Shown here in pieces: positions 51,693 through 63,491 of a stretch of DNA of 64,000 bases. Where the stretch lies: positions 562,974 through 626,973 of the forward strand of contig MU278355.1 of NCBI GenBank assembly GCA_022385755.1, in the 5' to 3' direction. Every line of letters begins with the position of its first letter. Positions within the stretch are counted from its first letter, which is position 1. The DNA comes from Trametopsis cervina (taxonomy: Eukaryota; Basidiomycota; Agaricomycetes; Polyporales; Irpicaceae). A program made the position numbers and the translations under genes. Under the pieces are notes generated by a model. The model had not been told where the DNA came from and searched no databases. It worked only from the letters and a program-made list of their open reading frames with translations.

Positions 51693-53357
51693 TCAGGTAT
51701 TCTTCCTGTTTTCGGTCTGGGAACCTAATATGACTTCGCTTTCGAACGACATAAGCTGTGAAGCCTCCAGGCGCTTCACAAGCACATCACCGAGTGCACT
51801 TGCCGGGGTCAATATACCTCCTTGTTGGGCAAGTTCTGGGAGCTCAGATTTCGACAAGAGCAGTGCCAGTGCGCTTTCAGCGACCATAACTAGATATGGG
51901 CAACATGTGCGTTAGTCACACTGCAGACGGCCAAATAGGGGGAATTTGACCTGAGGCGAGAACGTATCCAGGATCCCTATTCCCTTTGACGACTGTGCGC
52001 ACATGTGTGGCAGGCTTTGAAGGGGTAGCCACCGACGAGGTTATGTTCGTGACCTCCATGGAATAATTCTTGAGCTCCCTATAACCCACGTGAGTTACGT
52101 GCTTCCTTAGAAAAAGAGGGCTTTACTTACTCCTCTGAGGGGCCGGTACCCGGTGCAGGACCTAGCTTCTTTGCCAGCCATCGTAGCTGCTCCAAGTCAG
52201 TAGTGAGATGTCAGGCATAGGAGTCAGACGTACAGGTGGGATTATGAGTACTGCCAGACCGAACACCATGCTAAGGCTGAGGAAGAACGACTTGATTGTG
52301 CTAGAGGCAACCTTGAACTCGTCGTACTTGAATTTGGGACCATACGAACGGATCTTTGCTTCCCGAGAATTACTGTTATTTGCCTTCACAGATATATTAG
52401 GTACGTGAAGCAACTAAGAATGCTTAACAATAACGCACCACTCTCTGGTTGAGCCCCCAGGACCTTTGTACGATTGCAGTGTTCGCACCGGCCATAACCC
52501 ATATTCCGCCAACAATTGGTAAGAACGGGAGTTTATAGATCAGCTTTGTGGAAAACCCAGGTTCGCCTCTGAGATGAGTAGACAATGCCCAATCTTGCAT
52601 GCCGAGCTGAAGCTTGTAGGGAGGAACCTCCTCAAACGTGTTAATGATCGTGGAGAATGTACCACCGGACACGCTCCCTTTGACGTCGAAGGCGGAGATA
52701 GAGCTGTCAATTTCAGAGTCGGGGCCAACAAGTGTCTTGAGCGTCTTGTTGCCGAGGAAGACCGCCAAATCTGAAGGGACCGAGTCAAATCCGCATGACG
52801 GTATAATAATTGCGTGGGTTTTCGAGGCCGCGTAATCATACCTGTCGACGTGGTCAATGCACTGTACTGTATGGGGTATCAACTCGAAGACTTACTTGAG
52901 TATCATCTCGCGTATCCAGTGCTGTTCCCCGGAGAGGTCTACATAGTGTTTACCATGTCGCGCGCACGCCCTACCGCCACATGTATGTTAGGGGGTATTT
53001 GATTTGCGTACTCATTGGTACTTACCTTACAACCGGCGCACCCCATCGCCAGTACGGACCAACGGCATTGATGACAACGCTGGCAGAGCGTACTACCTCC
53101 TCCATCTCATCCCACTTGGTGACATCAACATAGAATAATCGCACTTTGTCTGAAAGTGAGAGCTTCGCTTTGAGTTCAGTGAGCTTCCCTTTCGACCTGG
53201 CGGCAATGCCAAGCGTGAACTTGGACCTTTCCGGATGCTCGTTGAGGTATCGCACAACGAGTTGTCCGGTGTAACCTGAGTTAGTGGTTCAGCCTTCATC
53301 AACACTGAAGACGCATACTGGCATACCTGTGGCCCCTATTACCAGAATATCGACCAT
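51693..53357 (-). CDS. saccharopine-dehydrogenase-like oxidoreductase (SCCPDH type)
   Basis: The start at 53357 gives MVDILVIGATGYTGQLVVRY, a Rossmann nucleotide-binding motif (GATGYTG) interrupted by the first intron. Further blocks: FTLGIAARSKGKLTELKAKL, SASVVINAVGPYWRWGAPVV, HYVDLSGE after an intron, IIIPSCGFDSVPSDLAVFL and VSGGTFSTIINTFEEV. These mark the SCCPDH / trans-acting enoyl reductase branch, not true lysine-pathway saccharopine dehydrogenase. A hydrophobic stretch, SFFLSLSMVFGLAVLIIPPV, in the second half suggests a membrane or lipid-droplet hairpin as known for SCCPDH. The C-terminal part NRDPGYVLASVMVAESALAL ends the domain, and the stop is at 51693-51695. About seven exons. 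The substrate is unknown; the divergent partner is the SR-rich gene. Confidence 0.87.
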
Positions 53358-53707
53358 AATTTGCACGGACCTCAAGGGTGTTGAGCAAGGGTGTAAGGCT
53401 TTTGCCGACGCGTCGTCGTCTGGGGAGCCACTGGGGAGATGAGACTTGGGGGCTGTTTACCGCCGCGGTGATGCATGGCACGTCCCGGCAGCCGGACATT
53501 CCGGGCAAAACACCACTCCTGCCAATGGGAGCGCTTCCAGCTCCAGCCACTCTCACAGACTCTCTCGTTCTTGCATCTGGTCGTGCGTGCCCGCTGAACT
53601 GAACTGAGGCAAGAACACGCCAATCTCGGGAAGAATATCAGACGTGAGTGATAAATGGTTCTACTAAAACGTAGCATTGACCATGGTTAGGATTGACATC
53701 CGACAAC
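53358..53707. promoter_or_regulatory. shared upstream region of the reductase (-) and the SR-rich gene (+)
   Basis: A divergent promoter of 350 bases. No clear TATA box was seen for either gene. Confidence 0.4.
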
Positions 53708-54861
53708 ATGGCAAGCAGGCAGGACGACAGACAGACGCGAGACAAAAGCCGTAGCCGTAGCCACGACAGGTACCGTTATGAGAGACGTGAGCGTTCTCCA
53801 GAAGAGGAGAGGCACGGACTCAAGGATGATACGCGCGAGAAGGGGAAAGGGAGAGTGAGCAGACGAGACGATGAACGTCGGTACAGATCACGTTCACGAA
53901 GTCCCGCAAGGCGTTCTCACTCGCGGGAGCTTGAGAGGAGAAAGTCGCGATCACATTCCAGAGATAAGGACCGTGGTGACAAAAAGAGAGACCGCTCGAG
54001 GGAGAGACGTCGCAAATCTCGTTCTCGGTCGCGCTCTATCTCCAGCGATGCCTCCAGTGACTCCGAGCATGATCGAAGGCACAAGAAGAAAAGCCATAAG
54101 CGAAAGAGGAGCAGGAGTAGGGACAGGAAAGAGCGCAAGAAGGAAAAGAAAGACAAAAAGGTAAATTGTACGCTGCTCCGCACCTATTCAAACAATGAAC
54201 CTTGTTCTCTCAGAAGAAGAAGAGTGTAGCGAGTGGCGGCCAGTGGGGAAAGTATGGTATTATCAACGAGACAGAGTACGTGTGCATGATCAAACTCGTC
54301 TGCTCTTGTTTATCCTCCGTAGTCTATACAACAAGGAGCCGGAATTTCGTGCTTGGTTGGTCGAAGAACGGATGATAAACCCGGAAACAATATCCAAGGA
54401 TCAAACCAAGAAAGAATTCGCAAAGTTTGCAGAAGACTTCAATACTGGTCTGTCATAGTACCCCATACTCTGTGCAGATGACTGACATCACTGTCTATAG
54501 CCACTCTACCACATGAGAAGTTCTACAACATCGCTTCCTACGAAATGAGGATGGCTGCGTTAAGATCCGGAGAATATGTGCCCCCTCAGGATGACGGCTA
54601 TGACCCCCACGCGGATATGCGTGCTCTTCAAGGTGCGCACAAGCGCAAGCCGAGGACTGTAGACACGTACATGTCGCGGGAGCAGTTGATGGAGCTGCGC
54701 AAGGTTCAGGCCGAGCGTATAGAGGTGAGCGAGTCTCACTATCTGCTACATGAACTGAGTGCTAAAGAAAGCTTTCTCAGGCGGGGAAAATGAAGCTTCT
54801 TGGGATGGATATCAAGCAGAATATGGGTGTGCGTATGGATGGTACCATGTTCGACGACTAA
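53708..54861 (+). CDS. SR-rich nuclear protein with SCI1-like conserved domain, putative splicing factor
   Basis: Five exons (53708-54160, 54214-54275, 54323-54447, 54501-54724, 54781-54861) join in frame to 314 residues. The first half is an Arg/Ser, Lys/Arg-rich tract (RSRSRSPARRSHSRELERRK) like RS domains of splicing factors. The second half is a compact conserved domain: GGQWGKYGIINETDLYNKEP, EFRAWLVEERMINPETISKD, NTATLPHEKFYNIASYEMRM and a short tail EAGKMKLLGMDIK. I recognise this domain from plant style cell-cycle inhibitor 1 (SCI1) and uncharacterised fungal 'RNA-splicing factors'. A nuclear site is likely from the composition; direct function in splicing is inferred. A frame-wise upstream start is not an ATG, so 53708 is chosen. 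Confidence 0.8.
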
Positions 54862-55228
54862 GCGGGCCAATGCGCCAGAGTCTATCCGTGTTGTGTTTTC
54901 CCATTATCCTATGTATAACCTGTTGCAACCTGTACAAAATATTTCGCTGGTCACGCCAAACCTAGATGATATGCTCGAGCTCTCTTTATTGTAGTGCTAT
55001 CGCGAGTGTTTATTCCAAGGTATTTCGTATCCTCCTAGAGTTCCTAGCTATACGAAATAAGTTCTGCTTTTGTAGAAGTTCACATCATGCACTTGCTCGG
55101 TCGCGCTCGGCTCCAAATATAGCAATTGGCGCAATCGCTCATGTACACGAGCGTTTAAACACGTTTATCGCGACTGTGCCGAGCTTTAAGCTACTAGGCT
55201 TAGAGCCACATCCTACATCTCTTCGGCC
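54862..55228. other. intergenic: SR-rich gene 3' flank / USO1 promoter
   Basis: About 370 bases between two plus-strand genes; A/T-rich at first. No other feature seen. Confidence 0.45.
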
Positions 55229-58200
55229 ATGGATTTCTTCTCTCAAACTTATATCGCACTACGTGGGCCGACGGGAGCCCCTCAAACAGCTACGGATGCG
55301 ATTGCACGGCTTAGCGATCGGCTGAGTCCTGCAACGCTTCTGTCCGACAGACGAGCTGCGGTCCTTGCGCTGAAGGGCCTATCGAGGGATGCAAGGACAG
55401 AAGTAGGGGAGCGTTGTCTACAGGGCCTGCTTGAAGTTCTCCAAAACGACGCGGAGGTCGATGGTGATATTGGCAAGGCGGTCCTGGAGACACTGAACAT
55501 ACTGTGCGAAGTAGACGAGGATGCTTCCGCACAGGCGAAGGAGCTGAGCTTTAAGCATACCGACGCTGTCCTTACGGATGAAAAGGCCACACATAAGCTC
55601 TTCGCACTTCTTGCCGATCAGACATTCTATTTGCGACTTGCGATTCTCCAGTTTATGATCACCTTGATGCAGAATCGAAGACAACTTGTTCAGAAGTATT
55701 TCCTGACGGCACCAGTGGGACCCACTACCGTGATTGCTACGCTTGACGAGAAACGGGACATTATTCGCACTGGTGAGTGGAAGTTCTGTATGATTCTAGT
55801 GCCTATTGTACGCGCCTTTCGGCCACCTCTTGATCATCCTACATTCTACTTCGTGTAACTTACGTGCTATATCCATGACACAGAGGCGCTCACTATGCTT
55901 CAGTTGCTTCTTTCTCAAAGTCCTGACATACAGAAGATCCTGTCATTTGAAGGCGCTTTCGAGAAGCTTTTCACCATCGTGCAACAGGAGGGAGGTGTTG
56001 AAGGCGGGGTGACAGTACGCGACGCCTTAGCCTGCGCTGACACATTACTCCGGTTCAATACTTCAAATCAGGTGCCAAATGCTTCCTCCGGTTTTTGTGT
56101 AGCCATCATTAATAGTAGCTTCACAGAGTTATTTCCGTGAAACATCCCTTCCGCCCCTGCTCCCGTCGTTACTGGGGTTCCCTCCGAGTCTCCCACCAGA
56201 CCAAATTGCTCCCCAAGAATTTGCACTGCAGTTTTGGGAAGGTGGACAGAAGAAAGCCAATGTCAGTGCAGTTATTGGAATCATGGGCATCCTAGTAGGG
56301 TCAAAAGGTGGCAGCGTGAGTGCACCCCTGCCCGTCGGTTTAATATACTCTAATTGCATTTCAGCCACAAGAGACATTCGCGTTCTCTAGATGCTTCGTG
56401 GAACTTGCTCTGGCCACTAATGCGCCCACATTCTTGAAGACGCAGGTATGCGGCGTATATTTGTCTATGAACTCAATGTACTCACCCAACACCCGCTGTA
56501 GGCCTTGCGCCACCTCCCCGTCAATCTGACATTCCCGCTGCCATCACTCACCCTTACACCGTATATGCCAGTACCAGATACCAATGGCGAAGAGTGGGAT
56601 CGTCTGGAGCCTGCCTCCGCTCTTGATGCACTAGTCGAATTGATCCTCCATGGCGAATACAACGGCCTGTACAGCGCAAAGCGTACAAGGGAGGGGATGG
56701 ATCTCAGAGCTGCGGCGCTCAACGTCTTCCAGGTACGTTCTGTAACGGCCGAGATGCTGTTATATGCTGAGCTGCGGTCCAGAACTTCGTACAGAAGGGT
56801 GAGATCAAAGAGGCCATATTACAGGCAATGGCTCCTGTTGAAGGTAAGAACACGGTGAGCCTTTATATGCTGTGATACTTATTATATTACCACCAGGCTC
56901 AGATCAGTCGCCGCCTGTGACGCCGCTCCTTCAATCGTTGATATCGCTTCCGACCTCGCCGTTAGATATCGCGGCAGTAACAGCTACACACCTTGCTACG
57001 CTTCTATTTGCCGATCTCGTCCGGTTCTCCTCGCGTAGCAAAGCGCTAGCTCGTAGCATCATGCCTAGCCCACAGTCAATTAATCCAGCAGATGGCGGAA
57101 GCTTCTTTGTCCCTGCCGATGGCGCGCCGCCAGCCTCGCAAGTCCCTGAACCGGAACCAGAGGACGAGGAAGAGCCTCAGAGCCTCCTCCAAATTATCAG
57201 CGAGCACCTTTCTTTGTCATTACTCTCGCGCAGACGCACGGATACATCAGAGCGAGAGGCGAGGGAATGGGACCGTCTCATCGTTGGTTACCTTTGTTTA
57301 CTGGCGCAATGGCTGTGGGAAGATCCTCCTACTGTACGGGCGTTTTTGGAGGCAGGCGCACTGAGTATGGTACGTCAGAGCCCCCTTTTCTGTCCATCCG
57401 CTTATTGAGCCCGTCGGTGCCTAAGCTGGTAGAGCCCATCAACCAGGCCCCGGAAGAAGACACCCTTATCCCTGGCCTGTGTGCATTTGTCCTCGGTCTC
57501 TGCTATGAGTTCAACAGCGAACCCGGGGAAATTACAAGGTAAGTAGCCGCTCGTCTTTGAACTGAATCTTGCTCATCCCACGACAGGACTACAATATATC
57601 CTATTCTGACCCGCCTAGGAATCGATGTTCTTGTAGGTCGGATCACTCGTCTGCGCGATGATGAGAGGTTCCGAGCGGTTGGACCGGACACATTTGTGCT
57701 ACCATACCCTCATCAGGGTATATCGAACAGCGAAGGCGAGAAGGAAGCAGAGGTTTGGTTTGATTGGGCGTTCGTCGACTTCTGGAAGTCAAATTATTGT
57801 AAGAACCATCCACGGGGGCAATAAACCCTTCATACTCATAAAGTCCGTAGTCACAGTGCAGAAGGGCATTGCGATTGACCCCAGAGCGCCTCCCCCGTCG
57901 GCGGGTCAAAACGCCGAGACAGCTACGCTCATTGCTTCGCTTCGTGAAGTTATTCAGTCTCAAGCTGCGGAGCTTGAGACTCTGCAACAGAAGATAAAGG
58001 ACCTGTCTGCAGGAGTACAAGAGGTGAGAGTATTCTGTTCGCGACGGTTATTGTTCTATACATATCTTTTGTCATCAGTCGGAAACACTCCGTGGCCAGC
58101 TTGCGGCTGCCCAAGAAGAGCTACAGGGCTCACAGAGAAAAACGCAGGACGTGGAGAAAGAGCAGGAAGATTTGCTGGTGCTTCTAGATGAATTGAACAG

Positions 58201-58306
58201 CAAGCGGCGTCGCGACAAGGAACGCATGCGGACGGCAGGCTTGGAAGTCTCGGATGAGGAAGAAGAGGAGGACGATGAGGAGGGGGAAGATGAAGACGAG
58301 GAATAA
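55229..58306 (+). CDS. USO1: vesicle tethering factor Uso1/p115
   Basis: Uso1/p115 tethers ER-derived vesicles to the Golgi together with Rab1/Ypt1. The N-terminus MDFFSQTYIALRGPTGAPQT starts the armadillo-type head, which continues through LLSDRRAAVLALKGLSRDAR, DQTFYLRLAILQFMITLMQN, NRRQLVQKYFLTAPVG, DIIRTEALTMLQLLLSQSPD and FVELALATNAPTFLKTQALR. The region EEWDRLEPASALDALVELIL to WDRLIVGYLCLLAQWLWEDP and FVLGLCYEFNSEPGEITR completes the head; a short coiled coil (LIASLREVIQSQAAELETLQ onward) and an acidic end EEEEEDDEEGEDEDEE follow, as in p115. The coiled coil is far shorter than in yeast Uso1 and more like animal p115. About ten introns, all short. Confidence 0.93.
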
Positions 58307-59586
58307 ACGAGCCGTGAAGTAAACAATCGGCTCCGATCAATGGCCATCTTTTTACCGTCGCTGGGTTGTAATTTATTTTGCATATGGACATTCGCTTTCA
58401 GTCGCTGCAAACCATTTGAACATCACGTCCGGGCGGGATAAACGTAGGCACAGTTATGGAGGGTATGTCATCCTAAAAAGGCGTTCATCTTGCGCAAGAG
58501 GGATGAGGACCCACACAGCCATAGTGAGTCGCTCCGCGCCGTTTCTTTTACTGCTGAAGTCGCCGCTACTTCATTTGCATTTAGCGTTCAAATCGGAGAC
58601 AATATTGTCCTCCAGGAGCGGAAGGCGTCTATTCTGTTTTATCTCGTGGACCTTGTTCTCAAAGTAGGATTCAGGTCACCAAGAAGAAAACCTTACAAGC
58701 CTGACAGATGGTATTATGTCTCCGCCGCTCTCACAGCAGTGATGACACCAGTCGAACAGACGCATATTGCTGATCGTTCAGTTATGACAACAGACCACCT
58801 GGGGGATAGAGAAGCGCTTTTCTCTCCCTGCGGCACCCACCATTGTCATCAATGTAGTCAGCCGTTTATATCAACGTACTGCGCAGCGCCGGCGCAAGTG
58901 AACAGACCTTCAATATCGTCAGCCTGAAGATATCCCGAAGCGCCAGTGCAACGAGGCACAACATCTCGGAACGGATTCCTGACAATTGCGGGAAACCTTC
59001 AAAGCGCGGGAGCGCAATTTGGCCCTTTATGCTTTGACACGCTTCTGCAGTACGTGGTTCGTTCATAACTTGTTGACAATGGTCGGACGATCGTAACCAG
59101 GCTTGAACTATTTAGGTCTAATGGAGACTCACGCCAGGTGCATGTCGAGGACGGGTTGGCGCCGGGGAACCCTAAGTTGCATCTGCTCATTCGTTCTATT
59201 ATCCACCTGATCTCTGTTACAGGCTGCGAGGGATGGCAGGAAATACGTATCGTAGGATGTGTCCGGTCGACATATGACACATCGGACGTCCCACACCGCC
59301 AGAGGGCTGAATGCTGTTCGTACTTGTAAGGATAAGTTAACGAGCAGACCCTCACACTTCCATGACATGCCCGGCTTCTGCTCCCTGATCCGGAGTGTAG
59401 AGATGAGAGAAGCGCGACGACGTATGACTTCTTGAAGCTTGGTCAGCACTTTGCCCTCAGTGTAGATGTTGTGCAACCGCTCCCATACCTAGTCGCCAAC
59501 CTGTGGACAGGTATAAAAGCCACAAGTGTGTACCATGGGTCCTTACCCCACAGCTGGTGTCTCCTCCTTGTGTCCGCTCACTGATC
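58307..59586. other. intergenic between USO1 and the GST gene, about 1.3 kb
   Basis: Holds a plus-strand open frame of 145 codons at 58490-58927 (VQIGDNIVLQERKASILFYL and others) without known homology, and a minus-strand coding-like segment at 58866-59485. TATAAAA at 59512-59518 is the probable TATA box of the GST gene, about 75 bases before its ATG. Confidence 0.4.
58866..59485 (-). pseudogene. coding-like remnant without a start codon
   Basis: On the minus strand, after an AG at about 59486, VWERLHNIYTEGKVLTKLQE and VIRRRASLISTLRIREQKPG read like a helical exon of a real protein, but there is no in-frame ATG upstream before the GST promoter. A possible 49-base intron follows, and downstream pieces continue to stops at 58999 or 58866. 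It may be the 3' part of a gene truncated by rearrangement. The family is not recognised. Confidence 0.25.
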
Positions 59587-60495
59587 ATGTCCTCCGCACA
59601 GTTCACCCTCTTCTCCCACAAGGGAGGTCCTAACGGATGGTAGGCAACCCCCAGTTTATAGCCTTGCATCTGTTGACCGTATATCGCCATCCCTACAGGA
59701 AGGTCGTGATTGTCCTCGAAGAACTTGGCCTGAGCTACAACACCACCTTCTTGGACTTCTCGAAGGACGAACACCGGGCTGAGAACCACACCAAATACAA
59801 CCCGAACGGCCGTATCCCCACCCTGATCGACCACAAGAACGGTGACTTCGTGGTCTGGTACGACTTCCTCACACTTAATCATTGTTGGTGCTCAACAATC
59901 TGCATTATTGGAATTGGAACAGGGAGTCCGATGCAATCATCCTGTACCTTGTTGACAACTACGATACAGAGCACAAGATCAGCGCCACTGATCCTAAGGA
60001 GAAATACACGCAGCTCCAGTGGCTGTTCTTCCAAGCCTCCGGACAGGGGCCCTACTTTGGCCAGGCGGTTTGGTTCGCCAAGTTCCACTCTGAGCAGCTT
60101 CCGAGCGCGGTGGAACGATATGTGAAGGAAACCAAGCGTGTATTGGGTGTCCTTGAATCCGTCCTGTCAAAGCAGGAGTGGCTCGTTGGAAACAAACCCA
60201 CCATTGCGGATCTCTCTTTCATCCCGTGAGTTGCTATTGCTGCTTGCGGTGTGCATGAGGCTTTCTGACCCACATGCGCGTCGCAGCTGGAATGATGTAG
60301 CTCTGCACATGATCTTGCAGCTGGGCGGAGACTTTGTCCCAGCGGAATCCTTCCCAGCTGTGGTCGCGTGAGTACACCAAACTCTTTTTCTTGACAATGA
60401 TATTGAGCGAATCCCGCGGACACCCTAGATGGCACACCAAATTGAATGAGAGGGCTGCTGTGAAGAAGATGCGAAGCGACAAGGCGGCTGTCTAA
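59587..60495 (+). CDS. glutathione S-transferase, URE2-like
   Basis: Five exons join in frame to about 220 residues. The thioredoxin-fold half shows FTLFSHKGGPNGWKVVIVLE, NTTFLDFSKDEHRAENHTKY, the cis-proline motif NPNGRIPTLIDH and ESDAIILYLVDNYD, where Glu-Ser bind the glutathione gamma-glutamyl part. The helical half has QLQWLFFQASGQGPYFGQAV, VLGVLESVLSKQEWLVGNKP and TIADLSFIPWNDV, the usual N-capping box. This matches the Ure2p/GTT-type fungal class, used in detoxification and redox defence in the cytosol. The prion domain of yeast Ure2 is absent. A TATAAAA lies 75 bases upstream. All four introns fall at phase-consistent sites. Confidence 0.92.
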
Positions 60496-61392
60496 CACCG
60501 CATGGGTAGGATGCATACACGTTCCTTATTCCTCGGCCCTCGATCTATATACCAAATGATACCACGCGTTGTCTTGCTTTATATTCTTGGAATGATAATT
60601 GGCTCCTCGCGAGTTGTGGTCGTCTGAGGGTCCACACACAAGCGCACCCGCTCCCGCACACCCGCGCGCTTGTACAAGCCTGCCCTAAATACGGCGTCTA
60701 ACGAAAAGTGTATATAAGGAGTGCCCAGCCCATCGTTGTTTCCTTAGAACATACTCAGCTAGGATCTATTTTATAGTTTCTAACTCGAGTCTCGCATGTT
60801 TACACATGCCACACCTTTCAAATCCAGTCGATGACAATCGCATTCGCCCGTTCTAACAGAGAACATGGCCCCTCGTCGGGTCTCGAGGACGTTTGGGTCG
60901 CTTCTTTGCGCGGTCTGCTTGCAGTCGTGTAGGTCGCAACCCAGCGGGTTGAATGTCGGTCTGATGGATTACTTCTTCCACATTTTTCTTTACATGCTTT
61001 TTAGTCTACGCTTTGTACTGTCTGGCTTTTGGAATTCATGGAATTGCTACCATCCCTTTCCTGCTCTGAATGTGCGCCTAAGAAAATTTTATGATGTGAG
61101 CACAACTTGCATCCATCTGCTATGCCGCCGCCGCAATTTGCAGAACCAATCCTGGAAGCTCTGAATCCAGAGGCCTTTGCAAATGGATCAGGGTATGAAT
61201 GGATATACAAAGATGAAGTGTCCATTAGATGATGAATAATTTAAACACATGTAGTACTTGTACAATCTACCACCGCAAATGCCAGCTACTCTACCATATA
61301 CAACATCAGATGACAAGCAGCTCATGCCAGTCTCAGGTACAGTGCGCCCTCGTGCGATCCAATGCACGGCAGCACACAACAGGCAAACCAAT
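60496..61392. other. intergenic stretch of about 900 bases with a short open frame
   Basis: TATATAAGG at about 60711-60719 looks like a promoter element, but no clear gene follows. A 36-codon open frame at 61122-61232 (+) reads MPPPQFAEPILEALNPEAFA and then NGSGYEWIYKDEVSIR. It is unusually protein-like for its size and could be a last exon or a micro-ORF. Confidence 0.35.
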
Positions 61393-63491
61393 CTACCGGC
61401 CATCCATGAGCTCTGCATATGGTGAACAGGGGCGAAGCACGGGGACGCAATCAGCGGCTGTGGCGAAACATGGCAACGACAGTGAAACTCACGAATAGGC
61501 GACGTGTAGTTGAACACGTAAGGATTTCGGGCGGTACGAGCATCGTGCCTGGCCAAGTTCGCGTCCGTCAGGCCCTCCACGCGAATCTCGCCCCGTGTAA
61601 AGTCGCCGTTCGACCGTCTGCGGTTCGGCGCGAACTTCGCGGCGGGGACGGGGCGCACGGCGTCGGGGTCCATCTTGACGGGGGACATGGCGCGCTCGAT
61701 GTCGTCGAAGCCCGAGTCGTATGTCTTGGTCATCATGTCGCGCTCGGTGAGTGGGTATTCGGACGTGTGCATGTCCTCGAGCTCGTAGTGCCGCTGGCTG
61801 CGCGCGTGCGCCTGCGATTGTTTCTGGAACGAACGCGCCTGCTTCATGTTGTATTCGTTCTCGGCGGAGCGCGGGAAGAATATCTGGAAGATGAGGAGAG
61901 GAGGTGTGTGAGACGTTACGTTTGGGCGGAAATGAATGAAAGGAAGTGAGGATGGGGATGGGGATGGATGTGCTGTGACGTACGACTAATGTGATTGCGG
62001 AAGATACGATTGTTCCTATGCCGCCGACGATGGCGAGGAGCTCTGTCCAGAAACTGGAAAGGTAGCTTTAATTAAGGAAGCACGGGATTGTAAAGTGGAA
62101 GTTCCTCACTTGCTGTCGTTGATGTGCTGATGAGGACGGACGCCGTCGATGCCCAAGATCATCAGGGGAATCACGAACATGAACCGGAATACGATTCGAA
62201 CCATCTGGAGTGTGGGTAACGTGAGTCAGACGAGGCACACAGAATAGAACTCATCAGTCTACGCACATTCAACTCATGGAATCTCGTGAGACGAAGAAGC
62301 GTAGGGAGATCAACGCCTTCTGCACGCTGTGATGGTTATCTATGAGCCCATGATACTATATCACTCATGAGGCAGCGCGGCTTACCATGCTGTCCAGGAA
62401 GGAAGGGAATGACCACCTGCACACAGAGTTATCGTTCAGCAGGTAATCGCATGCCGAATCGCCGGAGGCACTCACAGGACGGGCATAAACCACAGGGTGA
62501 GAGAAAAGTCGCCGAGGGAGCCCGCAAGGAACGTCCATGCCTCGCTCTGCCATGTTGCGAAAAGATGCGAAACGAAGTCTATCAGTTCAGCTGTGCGGCG
62601 CGGTTCCATGATCGCGTGACTGACCTTCAGCGGGTCCGCGCGCGTGAAGATGGTGATGAGCGGCATGTAGGTGATCGCGAAGATCGAGCCGAGGACCCAA
62701 ACCCTGAAGTACGTGCTCTTGAACCAGTCCTGGCGCGCCTTCACAGCGTTGACGAGGAACAGCCAGAAACAGAGCTCTGCCAAAATTAGCAGCAGATGTC
62801 AGCGTCGAACCTGTGCACGCATTCAATTGGGAGGATGTCTACCTTCCAGATGCGTGATCCTGCCATCGGGGCTGGGTGTCAGCCGTGGTGTACCGGTGCA
62901 ACATCAGAACATGCTTACATCTCGAAGCTCCATGCGACGGAGAACACTAGGCTCAGCGGCAGGATGGCGTTTTTGTAGCTCTGCGGCCAGAGCTGCCACG
63001 GCGTTGGGATGACTGATCGCGATGTGGGTTATGCAGTAGGGGATGATGCAGGGAGGAGTGGGACGTACTGCCAAACGATGGGACAAACGTCCACCCCATC
63101 TTGTACTTGATCACACCGAACCCAATCGCATAGACCGCTATTAGTGGGACTGTCACGATGTATGTGTACTGGGGAGGGCGTGAGTCTCGGGCTGCATTCG
63201 GTTTGCCGTTTGGTGCACTCACAGTCATGATACGCTTGAACGCCCCAGAGTAGGGACCACTGTTCCATCTATGTGCACCTGAATGAACACCCTGCTACAC
63301 GATCTGAGAGTACGACACATACTTGAGGCATTGAAAGCGATCAAACTTCCACAGATGCCTGAGGAGAAACATAAAGTGCTGGAGAGATCGATAGGTCAAC
63401 CACCGCAATCGAGCTCGATGTTACGCGTTACGCTCACCATGCACGAAAAGATGGCCCATGTGAGGTAAACGGCGGGAGTGCTGTGGGACAT
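61393..63491 (-). CDS. multi-pass membrane protein of unknown function
   Basis: About ten short exons encode a protein with seven or eight membrane helices and a cytosolic tail; I cannot name the family. Helical blocks: STPAVYLTWAIFSCM at the N-terminus, YTYIVTVPLIAVYAIGFGVI, NAILPLSLVFSVAWSFEM, LCFWLFLVNAV, VWVLGSIFAITYMPLITIFT, FLAGSLGDFSLTLWFMPVL, VRIVFRFMFVIPLMILGID and LLAIVGGIGTIVSSAITLVI. The tail is hydrophilic with QKQSQAHARSQRHYELEDMH, TSEYPLTERDMMTKTYDSGF and GEIRVEGLTDANLARHDART. The end is uncertain: NPYVFNYTSPI is followed by a GTGAGT donor near 61494, and a last exon after CCACAG would end at 61393. The start at 63491 is the first ATG before helix 1. A receptor-like role is possible but not shown. 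Confidence 0.75.
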
